Positions 18,463 through 27,330 are shown, counted from the stretch's first letter. The stretch: DNA of 64,000 nucleotides from Rhizobium sp. NZLR1 (GCF_017357385.1 NZ_CP071632.1:191501-255500), one strand, 5' to 3'. Program-made: numbers and translations. Notes: a model not told the origin generated them from the letters alone.

Positions 18463-19231
18463 CCATTCCATCCGGGAAACGGCGGCTGTCGCCCTTTCCC
18501 TTCTCGATCTCACCAATTTGAAGGACGATTGCACCGAGGCGCAGATCGATGTGCTCTGCGCCCGCGCGCAGACGCCCTACGGCAACAGCGCTGCAATCTG
18601 CATCTGGCCGCGCTTCGTCGCTCAGGCCCGCAATATCCTCGGCATCGGCCATGCCGTGCGCATCGCTACCGTCGTCAACTTCCCCTCCGGCGATATGGAA
18701 GTGGCCGACGTCGCCGCCGAGACACGCGAGGCGATTGCCGACGGCGCCGACGAGATCGATCTGGTCATCCCCTATCGCAAGCTGCTTTCCGGCAATGAGA
18801 AGGCGGTGACCGACATGGTCAGGGCCGTGCGCGCCGAATGCGCCGGCCTTGTCCTTCTGAAGGTCATCATCGAGAGCGGCGAGTTGAAGGATGCGGCATT
18901 GATCCGCCGCGCCTCTGAACTCGCCATCGACGCCGGCGCCGATTTCATCAAGACATCTACCGGCAAGGTCGCCGTCAATGCGACACTCGAGGCCGCCGAC
19001 ATCATGATCCGCGCCATTCGCGAAAGCGGCCGCAAGGTCGGGTTCAAGCCAGCCGGCGGCATCGGTTCGGTGGCTGATGCCGCGCTCTATCTGAGTCTTG
19101 CCGAAACCATCATGGCGCCCGACTGGGCGATGCCGTCGACCTTCCGTTTCGGCGCTTCCAGTCTGCTTGACGATATCCTGGCGGTTCTGAGCGGAACACA
19201 GTCTGCACCGGCTGCGGCGTCGAGCTATTGA
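18455..19231 (+). CDS. deoC: Deoxyribose-phosphate aldolase
   Basis: 258 residues; TIM-barrel class I aldolase cleaving 2-deoxyribose-5-phosphate to glyceraldehyde-3-phosphate and acetaldehyde. The Schiff-base Lys lies in DFIKTSTGK, and a second conserved Lys is in KPAGGI. The start at 18455 follows GGAGGAAG; it overlaps the phosphorylase stop by 8 nt. Upstream in-frame codons from 18434 are inside the phosphorylase and rejected. It completes deoxynucleoside sugar catabolism with DeoB encoded at 22947. Confidence 0.94.
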   Translation: MNSHSIRETAAVALSLLDLTNLKDDCTEAQIDVLCARAQTPYGNSAAICIWPRFVAQARNILGIGHAVRIATVVNFPSGDMEVADVAAETREAIADGADEIDLVIPYRKLLSGNEKAVTDMVRAVRAECAGLVLLKVIIESGELKDAALIRRASELAIDAGADFIKTSTGKVAVNATLEAADIMIRAIRESGRKVGFKPAGGIGSVADAALYLSLAETIMAPDWAMPSTFRFGASSLLDDILAVLSGTQSAPAAASSY

Positions 19232-19232
19232 G

Positions 19233-20540
19233 ATGATCCCGCAGGAGATCATCCGGCGTAAGCGCGATGGCGACGAGCTCGACCCCGACGATATCCGGTC
19301 CTTCATCGCAGCACTCGCTGCCGGTCAGCTGTCGGAAGGCCAGATCGGCGCCTTCGCCATGTCCGTCTGGTTCAAGGGCATGTCGCGGGCCGAGACCGTC
19401 GCCCTGACGCTGGCGATGGCCGACTCCGGCGACAGGCTGCAATGGGCCGATATCGACCGCCCGATCGCCGACAAACATTCGACCGGTGGCGTCGGCGACA
19501 ATGTTTCGCTGATGCTGGCGCCGATCGCTGCGGCCTGCGGTCTCGCCGTTCCGATGATTTCAGGGCGCGGCCTTGGCCATACCGGTGGCACGCTGGACAA
19601 GCTCGAATCCATTCCCGGCTATATGATTACCCCGGATGCGAACCTGTTCCACAAGGTCGTGAAGGAGGCCGGATGCGCCATCATCGGCCAGACTGGGGCC
19701 CTTGCGCCTGCCGACGGCCGGCTCTATGCCGTGCGCGATGTGACTGCAACCGTCGATTCCATTCCCCTCATCACCGCCTCCATCCTGTCGAAGAAGCTTG
19801 CGGCCGGGCTTCAGACGCTGGTGCTGGACGTCAAGGTCGGCAACGGCGCCTTCATGGCCGACCGTGCCCAGGCGGAGATCCTGGCGCAGTCGCTGGTCGA
19901 GGTCGCCAATGGCGCAGGCGTGAAGACCTCGGCGCTGATCACCGACATGAACCAGCCGCTCGCCGATGCAGCCGGCAATGCGGTCGAGATGCGCAACTGC
20001 CTGGATTTCCTGGCGGGTAGGAAGGCGGACACGCGGCTCGAAACCGTCATTCTTGCCTTCGCCGCCGAGATGCTGGTGAAATCGGGCATTGCACCTTCCC
20101 CTGATGAAGGCGAGGGGATGGCGCGCAAGGCGCTGTCATCGGGACAGGCGGCCGAGGTTTTCGCCCGCATGGTCTCCATGCTCGGCGGTCCGGCCGATCT
20201 TATCGAAAACCCCGGCAAATATCTGGCCAGGGCGCCTGCGGAAAAACCTGTTCTCGCCCCTCGGTCCGGCTGGCTTGCCGCCTGCAACGCGCGCGGTATC
20301 GGCATCAGCGTCATCGATCTCGGCGGCGGAAGACGCCATCCGGCCGACCGGATCGATCATCGCGTCGGCTTCTCCGAGCTTCTGCCGCTTGGCACCCGTG
20401 TCAGCGCCGGCGAACCGATCGCGCTGGTTCACGCCGCCGACGAAGCGGCGGCGGAACGGGCAGCGGCGGCACTCGCCGCGCATTACCGCATCACCAAGGA
20501 AAAGCCGGAGCTGCCGCCGGTGATCTCGACCCGGATCTGA
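19233..20540 (+). CDS. deoA: Thymidine phosphorylase
   Basis: 435 residues, normal length. It phosphorolyses thymidine and deoxyuridine to base plus deoxyribose-1-phosphate. The glycine-rich signature SGRGLGHTGGTLDKLES is at about residues 108-124, DKHSTGGVGDN binds phosphate (about 80-90), and the C-terminal alpha/beta domain (VIDLGGGRRHPADRIDHRVG) is intact. ATG starts 1 nt after the deoC stop. It ends 4 bp before the stop of the convergent aspartic protease gene, and no room exists for a classical terminator between them. Confidence 0.94.
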   Translation: MIPQEIIRRKRDGDELDPDDIRSFIAALAAGQLSEGQIGAFAMSVWFKGMSRAETVALTLAMADSGDRLQWADIDRPIADKHSTGGVGDNVSLMLAPIAAACGLAVPMISGRGLGHTGGTLDKLESIPGYMITPDANLFHKVVKEAGCAIIGQTGALAPADGRLYAVRDVTATVDSIPLITASILSKKLAAGLQTLVLDVKVGNGAFMADRAQAEILAQSLVEVANGAGVKTSALITDMNQPLADAAGNAVEMRNCLDFLAGRKADTRLETVILAFAAEMLVKSGIAPSPDEGEGMARKALSSGQAAEVFARMVSMLGGPADLIENPGKYLARAPAEKPVLAPRSGWLAACNARGIGISVIDLGGGRRHPADRIDHRVGFSELLPLGTRVSAGEPIALVHAADEAAAERAAAALAAHYRITKEKPELPPVISTRI

Positions 20541-20544
20541 TGGT

Positions 20545-21078
20545 TTATTGCTTCAGGCTGAGCGAACCGTCGGCGACGGAATAGGAGGCGAGCTTCTGTA
20601 GGAAGCTCATGCCGACTAGCGTCGTCGTCAGCGCTTCGTCCTTGAGGACGAAGGCTTCGACGTCCCGCACGCGGATGCCGCCGATTTCCACCCGGTCGAG
20701 CATCACATGCGCCGCCTTCGTCTGGCCGTTTGCGGTGTTCACCCCGTAGCGGAAATCGAGCTGGTTTGCGGTGAAGCCCAGTCGGCGGGCGAGCGTCTCG
20801 TTGAGCGCGACATAGGTGGCGCCAGTATCGATCAGGCCTTGCACCGACTTGCCGTTGATCTTGAAGCCGCCGGTATAATGGCCCTGGGCATCCGCTTGCA
20901 GACGGATCGCATTGCTGCCTGAGACCGGTGCGGGTGCCGCGGGCTTGTCGCTTTCGGTCGATAGGTAATTGGCGGAAAGCGCGTCAGCAGACCGCTGGCC
21001 GGTGTCTCCGAAGAAGGAAGGCACCTGTGTTGCGAGCACCGCGGCGATGCTGGCGAATAGGACGGTACGCACGAGCAT
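20545..21078 (-). CDS. Clan AA (retropepsin-like) aspartic protease, TIGR02281-type
   Basis: 177 residues. An N-terminal membrane anchor or signal peptide (about 3-22) precedes a linker, then a single retropepsin domain with the catalytic motif GLIDTGATYVAL (Asp at about 85) and a flap-like GVNTANGQTKAAHV. The family is a bacterial periplasmic or membrane-anchored protease that should dimerise, since only one DTG is present; natural substrates are unknown. The ATG at 21078 is chosen with GAAGGA about 10 nt upstream; an ATG at 21114 or further upstream would include the GC-rich inverted repeat at 21104-21120. Confidence 0.8.
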   Translation of the reverse strand: MLVRTVLFASIAAVLATQVPSFFGDTGQRSADALSANYLSTESDKPAAPAPVSGSNAIRLQADAQGHYTGGFKINGKSVQGLIDTGATYVALNETLARRLGFTANQLDFRYGVNTANGQTKAAHVMLDRVEIGGIRVRDVEAFVLKDEALTTTLVGMSFLQKLASYSVADGSLSLKQ

Positions 21079-21103
21079 GAAACAGAAATCCTTCCTGTAT
21101 AAA

Positions 21104-21120
21104 CCCCGCTTCATGCGGGG
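21104..21120. repeat. Short inverted repeat in protease 5' region
   Basis: CCCCGC-TTCAT-GCGGGG, a 6-bp-arm hairpin 26-42 bp before the protease start; the minus strand then reads TTTATAC, so it may be a weak terminator or a leader hairpin. Confidence 0.5.
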
Positions 21121-21175
21121 CCTCATGCTTCGGAATTGCTAAACCTCAAGTGCTGACAAGTTGCTAATATCGCCA

Positions 21176-21207
21176 ACAAAAAGGCCCGGAATGAACCACC
21201 GGGCCTT
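21176..21207 (-). terminator. Intrinsic terminator of upp
   Basis: On the minus strand AAGGCCCGG (9-bp stem, 21199-21207) pairs with CCGGGCCTT (21181-21189) and is followed by TTTTTG. It lies 34 bp after the upp stop. Confidence 0.88.
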
Positions 21208-21240
21208 CAAGGCTTTCGATTTGGTAAACGAAATCTGAAA

Positions 21241-21870
21241 CTACTTGGTGCCGTACATGCGGTCGCCGGCATCGCCGAGGCCGGGCATGATATAGCCCTT
21301 TTCGTTGAGATGACTGTCGATCGACGCAGTGAACACGGGAACATCGGGATGCGCGGCGCGAAAGTTGCGGATGCCTTCGGGAGCGGCAAGCAGGCAGAGG
21401 AAGCGGATATTGTGGGCGCCGCGTTCCTTGAGCTTGTCGATCGCGGCGATCGACGAATTGCCGGTTGCAAGCATCGGGTCGACGACGATGATCAGCCGCT
21501 CGGCCACGTCTTCCGGAGCCTTGAAGTAATATTCGACCGGCTGCAGCGTTTCGTGGTCGCGGTAAACGCCGATATGCGAGACGCGGGCGGAAGGCACGAG
21601 ATCGAGCATGCCTTCGAGCAGGCCGTTGCCGGCGCGCAGGATCGAGGCGAAGACCAGCTTCTTGCCTTCGAGGATTGGCGATTCCATCGTCTGCAGCGGC
21701 GTCTCGATCGTTTCCATTGTCAGTTCGAGATCGCGGGTCACCTCGTAACAGAGCAGCGTCGAGATTTCGCGCAGCAACCGCCGGAAACTTCCCGTCGATG
21801 TCTCCTTGCGCCGCATGATGGTGAGTTTGTGCTGCACCAGCGGGTGATCGATGACCGTGACGCCGTCCAT
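21241..21870 (-). CDS. upp: Uracil phosphoribosyltransferase
   Basis: 209 residues, the family length. It makes UMP from uracil and PRPP, salvaging the base released by thymidine/uridine phosphorolysis. The PRPP loop is [12 protein letters not shown] (about 128-139) and the C-terminal uracil-binding region [14 protein letters not shown] is intact. The ATG at 21870 gives the conserved start [12 protein letters not shown] and follows AAAGG; an ATG five codons upstream (21885) has no ribosome site. It ends in a strong terminator. It faces the plus-strand nucleoside operon and probably shares its physiology. Confidence 0.95.
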
Positions 21871-21981
21871 GGGGAAGCCTTTCATTTTCTATCGAATGTT
21901 TCTTTCACGGAAATCGGCCCGACTGCAAGAGTGGCGGCCAATTTGCGCCGATCATCCCCAGCCTCGCTCCACCTTTGGCTC

Positions 21982-22950
21982 TCAAAGTCGGGCGAGCAGG
22001 GCCTTGCGTGTCTCATCGTCGACGAAGGCAGCTTCGATTGCCGTTCGTGTCATCGCATCGATCTCGTCGTCGCTGAGGCCGAAAGCCTCGGCGGCAAGTT
22101 CGTATTCCCGCTCCAGTGAGGTATGAAAGAACGGCGGATCGTCCGAGCTTATCGTCACGCGCACGCCGGCGTCCTTCAGCCGGCGCAGCGGATGCGAAGC
22201 GAAATCGGGAAAGACCTTAAGCGCGATATTGGAGCCCGGGCAGATCTCCAGCACGGTGCCGAGATCGGCAAGCCGCTTCACCAGATCGAGATCCTCGATG
22301 GCGCGCACGCCATGGCCGATGCGCGAGGGGCGCACGGCATCGAGCGCGTCGGCGACACTGAAGGCGCCGCAGACCTCGCCGGCATGAATGGTGAGCCCCA
22401 GGCCGGCATCGCGGGCGATATCGAAGGCCCTGGCATAGTCGGCGACGCGCCCCATCCGCTCCTCGCCGGCAAGGTTGAAGCCGGTAATCAGAGGATTGCC
22501 GGCCTTTGCCGCGTATTCGGCGGCGCCGATCACGCTCTCCGGACCGAAATGCCGCTCGCCAGTGACGATCAGCCGGGCCTCGATACCGCTCTTTTCCCTG
22601 GCCCGCCGGATGCCTTCGCAGATGCCTGATATATAGGCGTCGGCACCCAACCCGATGCGTTTGCCGTGGTCGGGCGAAACGATCAGTTCGCTGTAGATCG
22701 TATTGATGCCGGCGAGTTGGTCGAGATAGGTTTCGGTCAGAAGCGCATAGTCCTCCTCGGTCCTGTAGACCTCGGAAACCTTGTCGTAACATTCGAGGAA
22801 GCTTGCGAAATCATGCCAGACATAGGCGCCGCCGCGAAGCTCGCCGCTGATATCGACACCGTATTTGTGCGCCTGCGCCTCGGTCAATTCAGGAGGTGCC
22901 GCACCCTCCAGATGACAGTGCAGTTCGACCTTCTTCAAATGCGACGTCAC
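21982..22950 (-). CDS. add: Adenosine deaminase (possibly adenine deaminase-like)
   Basis: 322 residues; metal-dependent amidohydrolase superfamily. Zinc ligands HCHLEG (about 12-17), IHAGE with catalytic Glu (about 195-199) and SSDDPPFF (about 273-280) are all present. It converts adenosine or deoxyadenosine to inosine, the substrate for the phosphorylase encoded at 17653. Some bacterial members of this length are adenine deaminases, which cannot be excluded. The GTG start at 22950 overlaps the deoB stop (GTGA) and follows AAGGAG by 6 nt. Confidence 0.85.
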   Translation of the reverse strand: MTSHLKKVELHCHLEGAAPPELTEAQAHKYGVDISGELRGGAYVWHDFASFLECYDKVSEVYRTEEDYALLTETYLDQLAGINTIYSELIVSPDHGKRIGLGADAYISGICEGIRRAREKSGIEARLIVTGERHFGPESVIGAAEYAAKAGNPLITGFNLAGEERMGRVADYARAFDIARDAGLGLTIHAGEVCGAFSVADALDAVRPSRIGHGVRAIEDLDLVKRLADLGTVLEICPGSNIALKVFPDFASHPLRRLKDAGVRVTISSDDPPFFHTSLEREYELAAEAFGLSDDEIDAMTRTAIEAAFVDDETRKALLARL

Positions 22951-24167
22951 AGAAAACTCCTTCCATGCGGTCCCGCCGGAATGCCGAGATGGCGCGCTAA
23001 GCTCTCGCCGATATCGGCATAGCTGCGGCGCACGCCGATCGAACGCGACCGGATGCCTGGGCCATAGGCGATGACGGGCACGCGCTCGCGCGTATGGTCC
23101 GTGCCGCGCCAGGTCGGGTCGCAGCCGTGGTCGGCGGTGAGCACGACGAGATCGCCTGGCTTCAGCTTCTTGTGGACTTCGGCCAATCGGGCATCGAAGG
23201 CTTCGAGTGCCGCGGCATAACCCGGCACATCGCGGCGATGGCCGTAAATCATGTCGAAATCGACGAAATTGGTGAAGACGAGATCGCCGTCCTCGGCCTC
23301 GTCGATGGTTGAGAGCGATGCATCCATCAGCGCATCGTTGCCATTTGCCTTAATGACCCTGGAAATGCCCTGATGCGCGAAGATGTCGCCGATCTTTCCG
23401 ACAGCATGCACGTGCCGGCCGTGTTCGATAAGCCGGTCGAGCAGCGTCGGCTCCGGCGGTAGCACGGAGAAGTCGCGCCGGTTTCCGGTGCGCTGGAAGG
23501 TCGAGGGGGACTGACCGATGAAGGGCCGGGCGATGACGCGACCGATATTGTAGCGATCGAGCATCCCGCGGGCTAGACGGCAGAAAGTGAGCAAGCGATC
23601 GAGACCGAACTGCACCTCGTGCGCAGCGACCTGGAAGACCGAATCCGAGGAGGTGTAGCAGATCGGCTTGCCGGTGTGGATATGCTCCTCGCCGAGCCGG
23701 GCGATGATCTCCGTTCCAGAGGCATGGCAGTTGCCGAGAATGCCGGGCACATCGGCCTCCCTGCACAATGCCTCGATGAATTCGGCAGGAAAGGCCTCGC
23801 CCTCCATCGGGAAGTAACCCCAATCGAAACTGACAGGTGTTCCTGCGATCTCCCAATGGCCTGATGGCGTGTCCTTGCCGCGGGAGATTTCGGTGGCGGC
23901 GCCATAAATTCCGTAGACCTTCTCGGGAACGGGCATGCCGGCCGGGAACCGGCCGGAGGCCGATCGGGCGATCTGCATCAGCCCGAGTTCCGACAGGTTG
24001 GGCAGGGAAAGCGGCCCGCTGCGCAATCCGGCACGATCTGCGGCTCCGGCTGCGCAGAACTCGGCGATATGGCCGAGCGTATCGGCGCCCTCGTCGCCAT
24101 AGGCCGCCGCATCCGGCGCTCCGCCGACGCCGAAAGAATCCAGAACGAAAAGAAAGGCACGCGCCAT
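22947..24167 (-). CDS. deoB: Phosphopentomutase
   Basis: 406 residues, alkaline-phosphatase superfamily. It interconverts (deoxy)ribose-1-phosphate and -5-phosphate, linking the phosphorylases to DeoC. The metal-binding start is [14 protein letters not shown] (Asp about 9), [11 protein letters not shown] carries the phosphorylated Thr region (about 101), and [16 protein letters not shown] carries the C-terminal metal ligands. The stop overlaps the add start by 4 nt. The ribosome site before the ATG at 24167 is weak. It is transcribed away from the tad genes upstream. Confidence 0.95.
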   Translation of the reverse strand: MARAFLFVLDSFGVGGAPDAAAYGDEGADTLGHIAEFCAAGAADRAGLRSGPLSLPNLSELGLMQIARSASGRFPAGMPVPEKVYGIYGAATEISRGKDTPSGHWEIAGTPVSFDWGYFPMEGEAFPAEFIEALCREADVPGILGNCHASGTEIIARLGEEHIHTGKPICYTSSDSVFQVAAHEVQFGLDRLLTFCRLARGMLDRYNIGRVIARPFIGQSPSTFQRTGNRRDFSVLPPEPTLLDRLIEHGRHVHAVGKIGDIFAHQGISRVIKANGNDALMDASLSTIDEAEDGDLVFTNFVDFDMIYGHRRDVPGYAAALEAFDARLAEVHKKLKPGDLVVLTADHGCDPTWRGTDHTRERVPVIAYGPGIRSRSIGVRRSYADIGESLARHLGIPAGPHGRSFL

Positions 24168-24276
24168 TTTACACCCGAGAGAGCCGATCGCCGGCCCCAG
24201 GGACGTCGGAGCGGCAGAGCCTCAGGCATATAATGCTGCGGCCGGCTTGGCAAATTCGGGAAGAAGGGGAGGGCTG

Positions 24277-24858
24277 TCAGCAGTCGCTGCAGGCGATCGA
24301 GTCGCCTTGCCGCTGGCGGTAGAAATAGCTGCGGCTGATGGTGATCGTGCGCATGCCGTCCGGCAGGAAATTCGGCGCAAACAGGAACATCGTATAGGGG
24401 ATGCTGAGCTCGGTGCGAACAAGGAAGCTGTTGGCGGTCTTCATGTCGGACGGCACATTGCTCACGGCCGTATTCTTGGCATAGGGCGAGGTCCCGTCCT
24501 GCGCCCACGACCACAGCACTTTCGCATTGGCGCTGGCGTCGATCGTAATTCCGGTGATCTTCAGCGTCAGCGACGTGTTGTTGTAAGGCACGAAGATCGC
24601 GGTTGCGACCGACGGCATCTGTGCAAGCGTGCTCTTCGTGATGGATTGCTGCTGGGTGACGAGGTCGGCCACCGTCCCTGCAGCGCGTGTCACCCGCTTG
24701 CTGACGCTGAGGCCGATCGTGATCTCGAAAGCGCCGATATAGAGCATGACGAGCACGGGAAAGAGGATCGCGAATTCGATCGCTCCGGCGCCCTTGCGGT
24801 CTCGGGCCAGCCGCCGCGCCGTCAATACCAGTCTGCTGAACGGGTTGCGTAACGCCAT
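24277..24858 (-). CDS. TadE/TadF-like pseudopilin of the Tad pilus
   Basis: 193 residues. The N-terminal segment RKGAGAIEFAILFPVLVMLYIG has the type IV pilin-like processing site after Gly, with Glu at +5, and one membrane helix (about 25-46), as in TadE/TadF pseudopilins. The rest is an extracytoplasmic domain with two Cys near the end (ACSDC). It starts at 24858, overlapping the preceding tadE-like stop by 1 nt (TAATG), so the two are co-translated. Processing by CpaA (26708) is expected. TadF is as likely as TadG-short. Confidence 0.8.
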   Translation of the reverse strand: MALRNPFSRLVLTARRLARDRKGAGAIEFAILFPVLVMLYIGAFEITIGLSVSKRVTRAAGTVADLVTQQQSITKSTLAQMPSVATAIFVPYNNTSLTLKITGITIDASANAKVLWSWAQDGTSPYAKNTAVSNVPSDMKTANSFLVRTELSIPYTMFLFAPNFLPDGMRTITISRSYFYRQRQGDSIACSDC

Positions 24859-25493
24859 TATGGATACTGCTCGTTCTGCAAGGCCGCGGTCGCGATGATC
24901 AGATATTCCCTCGGCATCGAACCGTCGGAGGGACGTATCGTCGTGATATAGGGCCGGACCAGATCCGCCGTGATTTCCCAGCGATAGTAGGCGCGGACCA
25001 TGTTGATGGTGCCTGCGCCGCCCGGCGCATATTTGAAGGCCGCCGTGTTGAGGTCGGCATATTTGTCGGTCGAAAGCTTGGGAATCGTCGTCGGAATGGC
25101 CGAAAAGGTGCTGAATGTCTGTACATCCAGGTAGAGCTTGCTCGGCGTAGCCACTTCGCTCGTCGAGCAGCGGATCAGGATCGAGATCTCATCGCAGAAA
25201 GCCTGGCGGAACTGCGCCTGGTTCATATCGGTCGTGCGGCCAAGATTATAGGTGATCTGCCCGGTTCGCATCTTGCGGCTCATCGTATCGACGGCGTTGG
25301 AGACGAGTTCCTCGGCAGCAAAGGCGACGAAGGTTTCGAGGACTGCGAAAATCACCAGGAAATAGGGAATGGCAAGCAACGCGAATTCGATCGCCGCGGA
25401 ACCCTCGCGCGATCGGCCGAGAGCGCGAAACCGTGAAAAACGGAACGGCGCGCAGACGCGCGCTTTATCCGTCTTCTGATCAATTACCGTCAT
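24858..25493 (-). CDS. TadE-like pseudopilin of the Tad pilus
   Basis: 211 residues. A basic N-terminal leader of about 35 residues is followed by SREGSAAIEFALLAIPYFLV, with a prepilin-type site (Gly then Glu at +5, Phe at +6) and a membrane helix at about 42-64. The C-terminal periplasmic domain contains two Cys (about 112 and 120). The ATG at 25493 is chosen (MTVIDQKTDK); a start at 25529 would add 12 residues without a ribosome site. Paired with the following gene it forms the minor pseudopilin unit of the pilus. It is divergent from pilA-cpa genes. Confidence 0.82.
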   Translation of the reverse strand: MTVIDQKTDKARVCAPFRFSRFRALGRSREGSAAIEFALLAIPYFLVIFAVLETFVAFAAEELVSNAVDTMSRKMRTGQITYNLGRTTDMNQAQFRQAFCDEISILIRCSTSEVATPSKLYLDVQTFSTFSAIPTTIPKLSTDKYADLNTAAFKYAPGGAGTINMVRAYYRWEITADLVRPYITTIRPSDGSMPREYLIIATAALQNEQYP

Positions 25494-25607
25494 TGCCTGG
25501 ACCCGAGCGACATTCTCTGTCCGCCACACTAGGGTCCGTTCGTTGATTTTCCGTTTCAGTCTGAGGCGACGATTTTAACGAATGGCCGAAGAAGAGAGGT
25601 AAGCCAA

Positions 25608-26018
25608 TCAGGGCGAGGTAGTGCTGGTGGTCGCCTGCTGTGCATGCTGCTCGCAGTTCGGCGTGCAGGACAGTACGGAGCGTTCGGTCTGCCGGTATAC
25701 GCGCACCGTGTTGCCCTCATCGATCGACACCAGAATACGCTCGTCGAGGATCGCATTGCCATCGGCATCGAGTAGAACCAGATTGGTGGTGCCGAAGCTG
25801 CGTCCTGTGAGAACGATGGTCTTGGCGTCGGCGACGGTCGCATCGGCGACCTTGGCATTGCCGACGATGACCTTGCTGACGGGGCGGTCGAGCTTCAATA
25901 CGCGCGCGTGATCCATATAGACGCGCAGCATGTCATCGTCTGCGGCCGAGGAAACTCCCGAATTACCGAAAACGGCGATCATGCCGGCAAAGAAAATGGT
26001 TTTGCCGCTCGATGACAT
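25608..26018 (-). CDS. Stand-alone secretin N0/BON-like pilus assembly protein (CpaC N-terminal paralogue)
   Basis: 136 residues with a signal peptide (about 1-25). The mature part (HARVLKLDRPVSKVIVGNAK ... KTIVLTGRSFGTTNLVLLDADG ... ERILVSID) follows the same pattern as residues 65-135 of CpaC encoded at 28159 (VVVDLPEDAHDILVSDPTMAD ... RIYLFGKKVGQTNIFVFGAGG). It is therefore a free-standing copy of the secretin N-terminal domain. The C-terminal tail carries a CTPNC pair and a Thr/Ser-rich end. AGAGGA lies 6 nt before the ATG at 26018. Likely periplasmic partner of the secretin, by inference. Confidence 0.75.
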   Translation of the reverse strand: MSSSGKTIFFAGMIAVFGNSGVSSAADDDMLRVYMDHARVLKLDRPVSKVIVGNAKVADATVADAKTIVLTGRSFGTTNLVLLDADGNAILDERILVSIDEGNTVRVYRQTERSVLSCTPNCEQHAQQATTSTTSP

Positions 26019-26398
26019 TTGGTCCTCTTTCACGATCACAGCGCAATATCCGCATAGAATGGAAAAAAATGGTGAACGAAGCCTTAAGCCCGCCTCCCTG
26101 TTCCGGGATGAGGCGCAATGATCCGATTTGGCACGGCCTCAGGACCGCACACGCTCCGGTTGGAAGTAAGACCTGTGCTATTACCGGATGAATCCAGCGG
26201 TTATTCCGGGAAGATTGTTAAATATTGAAGTAGTCGCATAAGAAAATACTTACCCTGCAAGGGGCTGGTGTCTCGTTGACGCCTCGTTAACTCTTTTCTT
26301 TAAGCCGATGGAAACGCCCATTCGCTAGGTTGATGCCATCCGATCAACGGCAAACAGTTGGCGGACGTGCTGAACATCAACTGGAGTTAGGAGTTACC
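26019..26398. other. Divergent intergenic region upstream of pilA
   Basis: 380 bp between the N0-like gene and pilA, A+T-richer than its surroundings. It contains the probable pilA promoter at 26276-26304 and presumably that of the minus-strand gene near 26040-26060 (AATATCCGCATAGAAT). No ORF with a ribosome site is seen. The length suits complex regulation of the pilin gene. Confidence 0.5.
26276..26304 (+). promoter_or_regulatory. Probable pilA promoter
   Basis: TTGACG (-35) and TTTAAG (-10) with a 17-nt spacer, 95 bp before the pilA ATG. The spacer holds TTAA (26287-26290) and the -10 overlaps another TTAA (26300-26303), 9 nt apart, not the 7 nt of a canonical CtrA box. Confidence 0.5.
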
Positions 26399-26584
26399 AT
26401 GACCAAGCTTTTTAGCCGTTTTCTGAAGGACGAATCCGGCGCGACCGCAATTGAATACGGCCTGATCGCTGCCCTCATTTCCGTAGCGCTGATTACCGGC
26501 GCAACGGCTCTCGGCAACAGCATCAGCACCACGTTCAACAATCTGAGCACCAAGATGAACACCGGCGTTACGGCGTCGAACTAA
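26399..26584 (+). CDS. pilA: Flp-type pilin, major subunit of Tad pilus
   Basis: 61 residues, a typical Flp/Fap pilin. The leader MTKLFSRFLKDESG ends at the prepilin peptidase site; the mature form begins ATAIEYGLIAALISVALI with Glu at +5, Tyr at +6 and a single hydrophobic helix for filament packing. The start at 26399 follows TTAGGAG by 5 nt; an upstream in-frame codon at 26330 is rejected. It is the only major pilin gene in the window and is separated from cpaA by a terminator, so it is probably expressed much more than the assembly genes. Confidence 0.95.
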   Translation: MTKLFSRFLKDESGATAIEYGLIAALISVALITGATALGNSISTTFNNLSTKMNTGVTASN

Positions 26585-26649
26585 GATAGGGGCAGCCACT
26601 TGGCGCCCATATTATACGGCCGGATCGGCTCCGACTGATCTATCGAGCG

Positions 26650-26680
26650 GGCTCACAGGCTGAATGGCCGTGAGCCTTTT
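26650..26680 (+). terminator. Intrinsic terminator after pilA
   Basis: GGCTCAC (26650-26656) pairs with GTGAGCC (26670-26676), followed by TTTT. It limits read-through from pilA into cpaA. Confidence 0.75.
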
Positions 26681-26707
26681 CGCATCTCGTTATGACGGGG
26701 TATACAC

Positions 26708-27220
26708 ATGATCGCCGCTGCAGTGTTTGTGATATTGCCACTCTGCCTCGCCATGGCGGCCTTTTCCGATCTGTTCACCATGACGATTCCGAACCGCGTT
26801 TCCCTGATCCTGATTGCCTCTTTCTTCATCCTCGCGCCGCTGTCCGGCCTGGGCTGGGAGATGATCGGTTTGCATCTTGCCGGCGCGGCAATCGTCTTTA
26901 GTGCCTGCTTCGCTCTTTTTGCGTTCAATGTGATGGGCGGCGGAGACGCCAAGCTGTTGAGCGCCACCGCGCTCTGGTTTGGTCTGAATCAATCGCTCGC
27001 TTTCCTGATGGTCGACGTCGCCATGATCGGCGGTCTGATAACCTTGCTGATCCTGCTGGTGAGAGCGCAATCGAACACCATCCTTGCCATCGGCCTGCCG
27101 GTGCCGAATTCGGTCCTGCTGGCCAAGAAGATCCCCTACGGCATCGCCATCGCGATCGGCGGCTTCATGGCCTTCCCTTCTTCGCCGCTCTTCCTAGCTG
27201 CGCTGGAAAGCCTGAAATAA
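26708..27220 (+). CDS. cpaA: Prepilin peptidase CpaA/TadV
   Basis: 170 residues with about four to five membrane helices. It is the short, methylase-free type A24 aspartic peptidase that matures PilA and the TadE-like pseudopilins at the inner membrane. Catalytic Asp residues lie in FSDLFTMTIPN (about 20) and in the GGGDAKLL motif (GxGD, about 79). ATG at 26708 has only weak ribosome-site complementarity (ACGGGG 10 nt upstream). It begins the cpaABCDEF-tadBC series, but the CtrA-like box before cpaB suggests the rest also has its own promoter. Confidence 0.92.
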   Translation: MIAAAVFVILPLCLAMAAFSDLFTMTIPNRVSLILIASFFILAPLSGLGWEMIGLHLAGAAIVFSACFALFAFNVMGGGDAKLLSATALWFGLNQSLAFLMVDVAMIGGLITLLILLVRAQSNTILAIGLPVPNSVLLAKKIPYGIAIAIGGFMAFPSSPLFLAALESLK

Positions 27221-27227
27221 CGGCATT

Positions 27228-27243
27228 TTAAATGCCCGTTAAC
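27228..27243. promoter_or_regulatory. Predicted CtrA binding site upstream of cpaB
   Basis: TTAA-ATGCCCG-TTAAC matches the full CtrA consensus TTAA-N7-TTAAC. A half site TTAACCAT lies at 27263-27270. Both are within 110 bp of the cpaB start. The left half overlaps a small hairpin (GGCATT-TTA-AATGCC, 27222-27236), so the sequence could instead be part of a weak terminator after cpaA. Confidence 0.55.
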
Positions 27244-27330
27244 TTAAAATGTAAGCGTTCCATTAACCATAATTATACCAATTGCTGAGCATTCTGCAGG
27301 GCGAACATATCGTGCCCTGAGGAATGATCG

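Noticed and set aside
26287..26303. Possible CtrA site in the pilA promoter (two TTAA halves)
   Set aside because: The halves are 9 nt apart instead of 7 and lack the terminal C, so it does not match the consensus; kept only as a note on the promoter.
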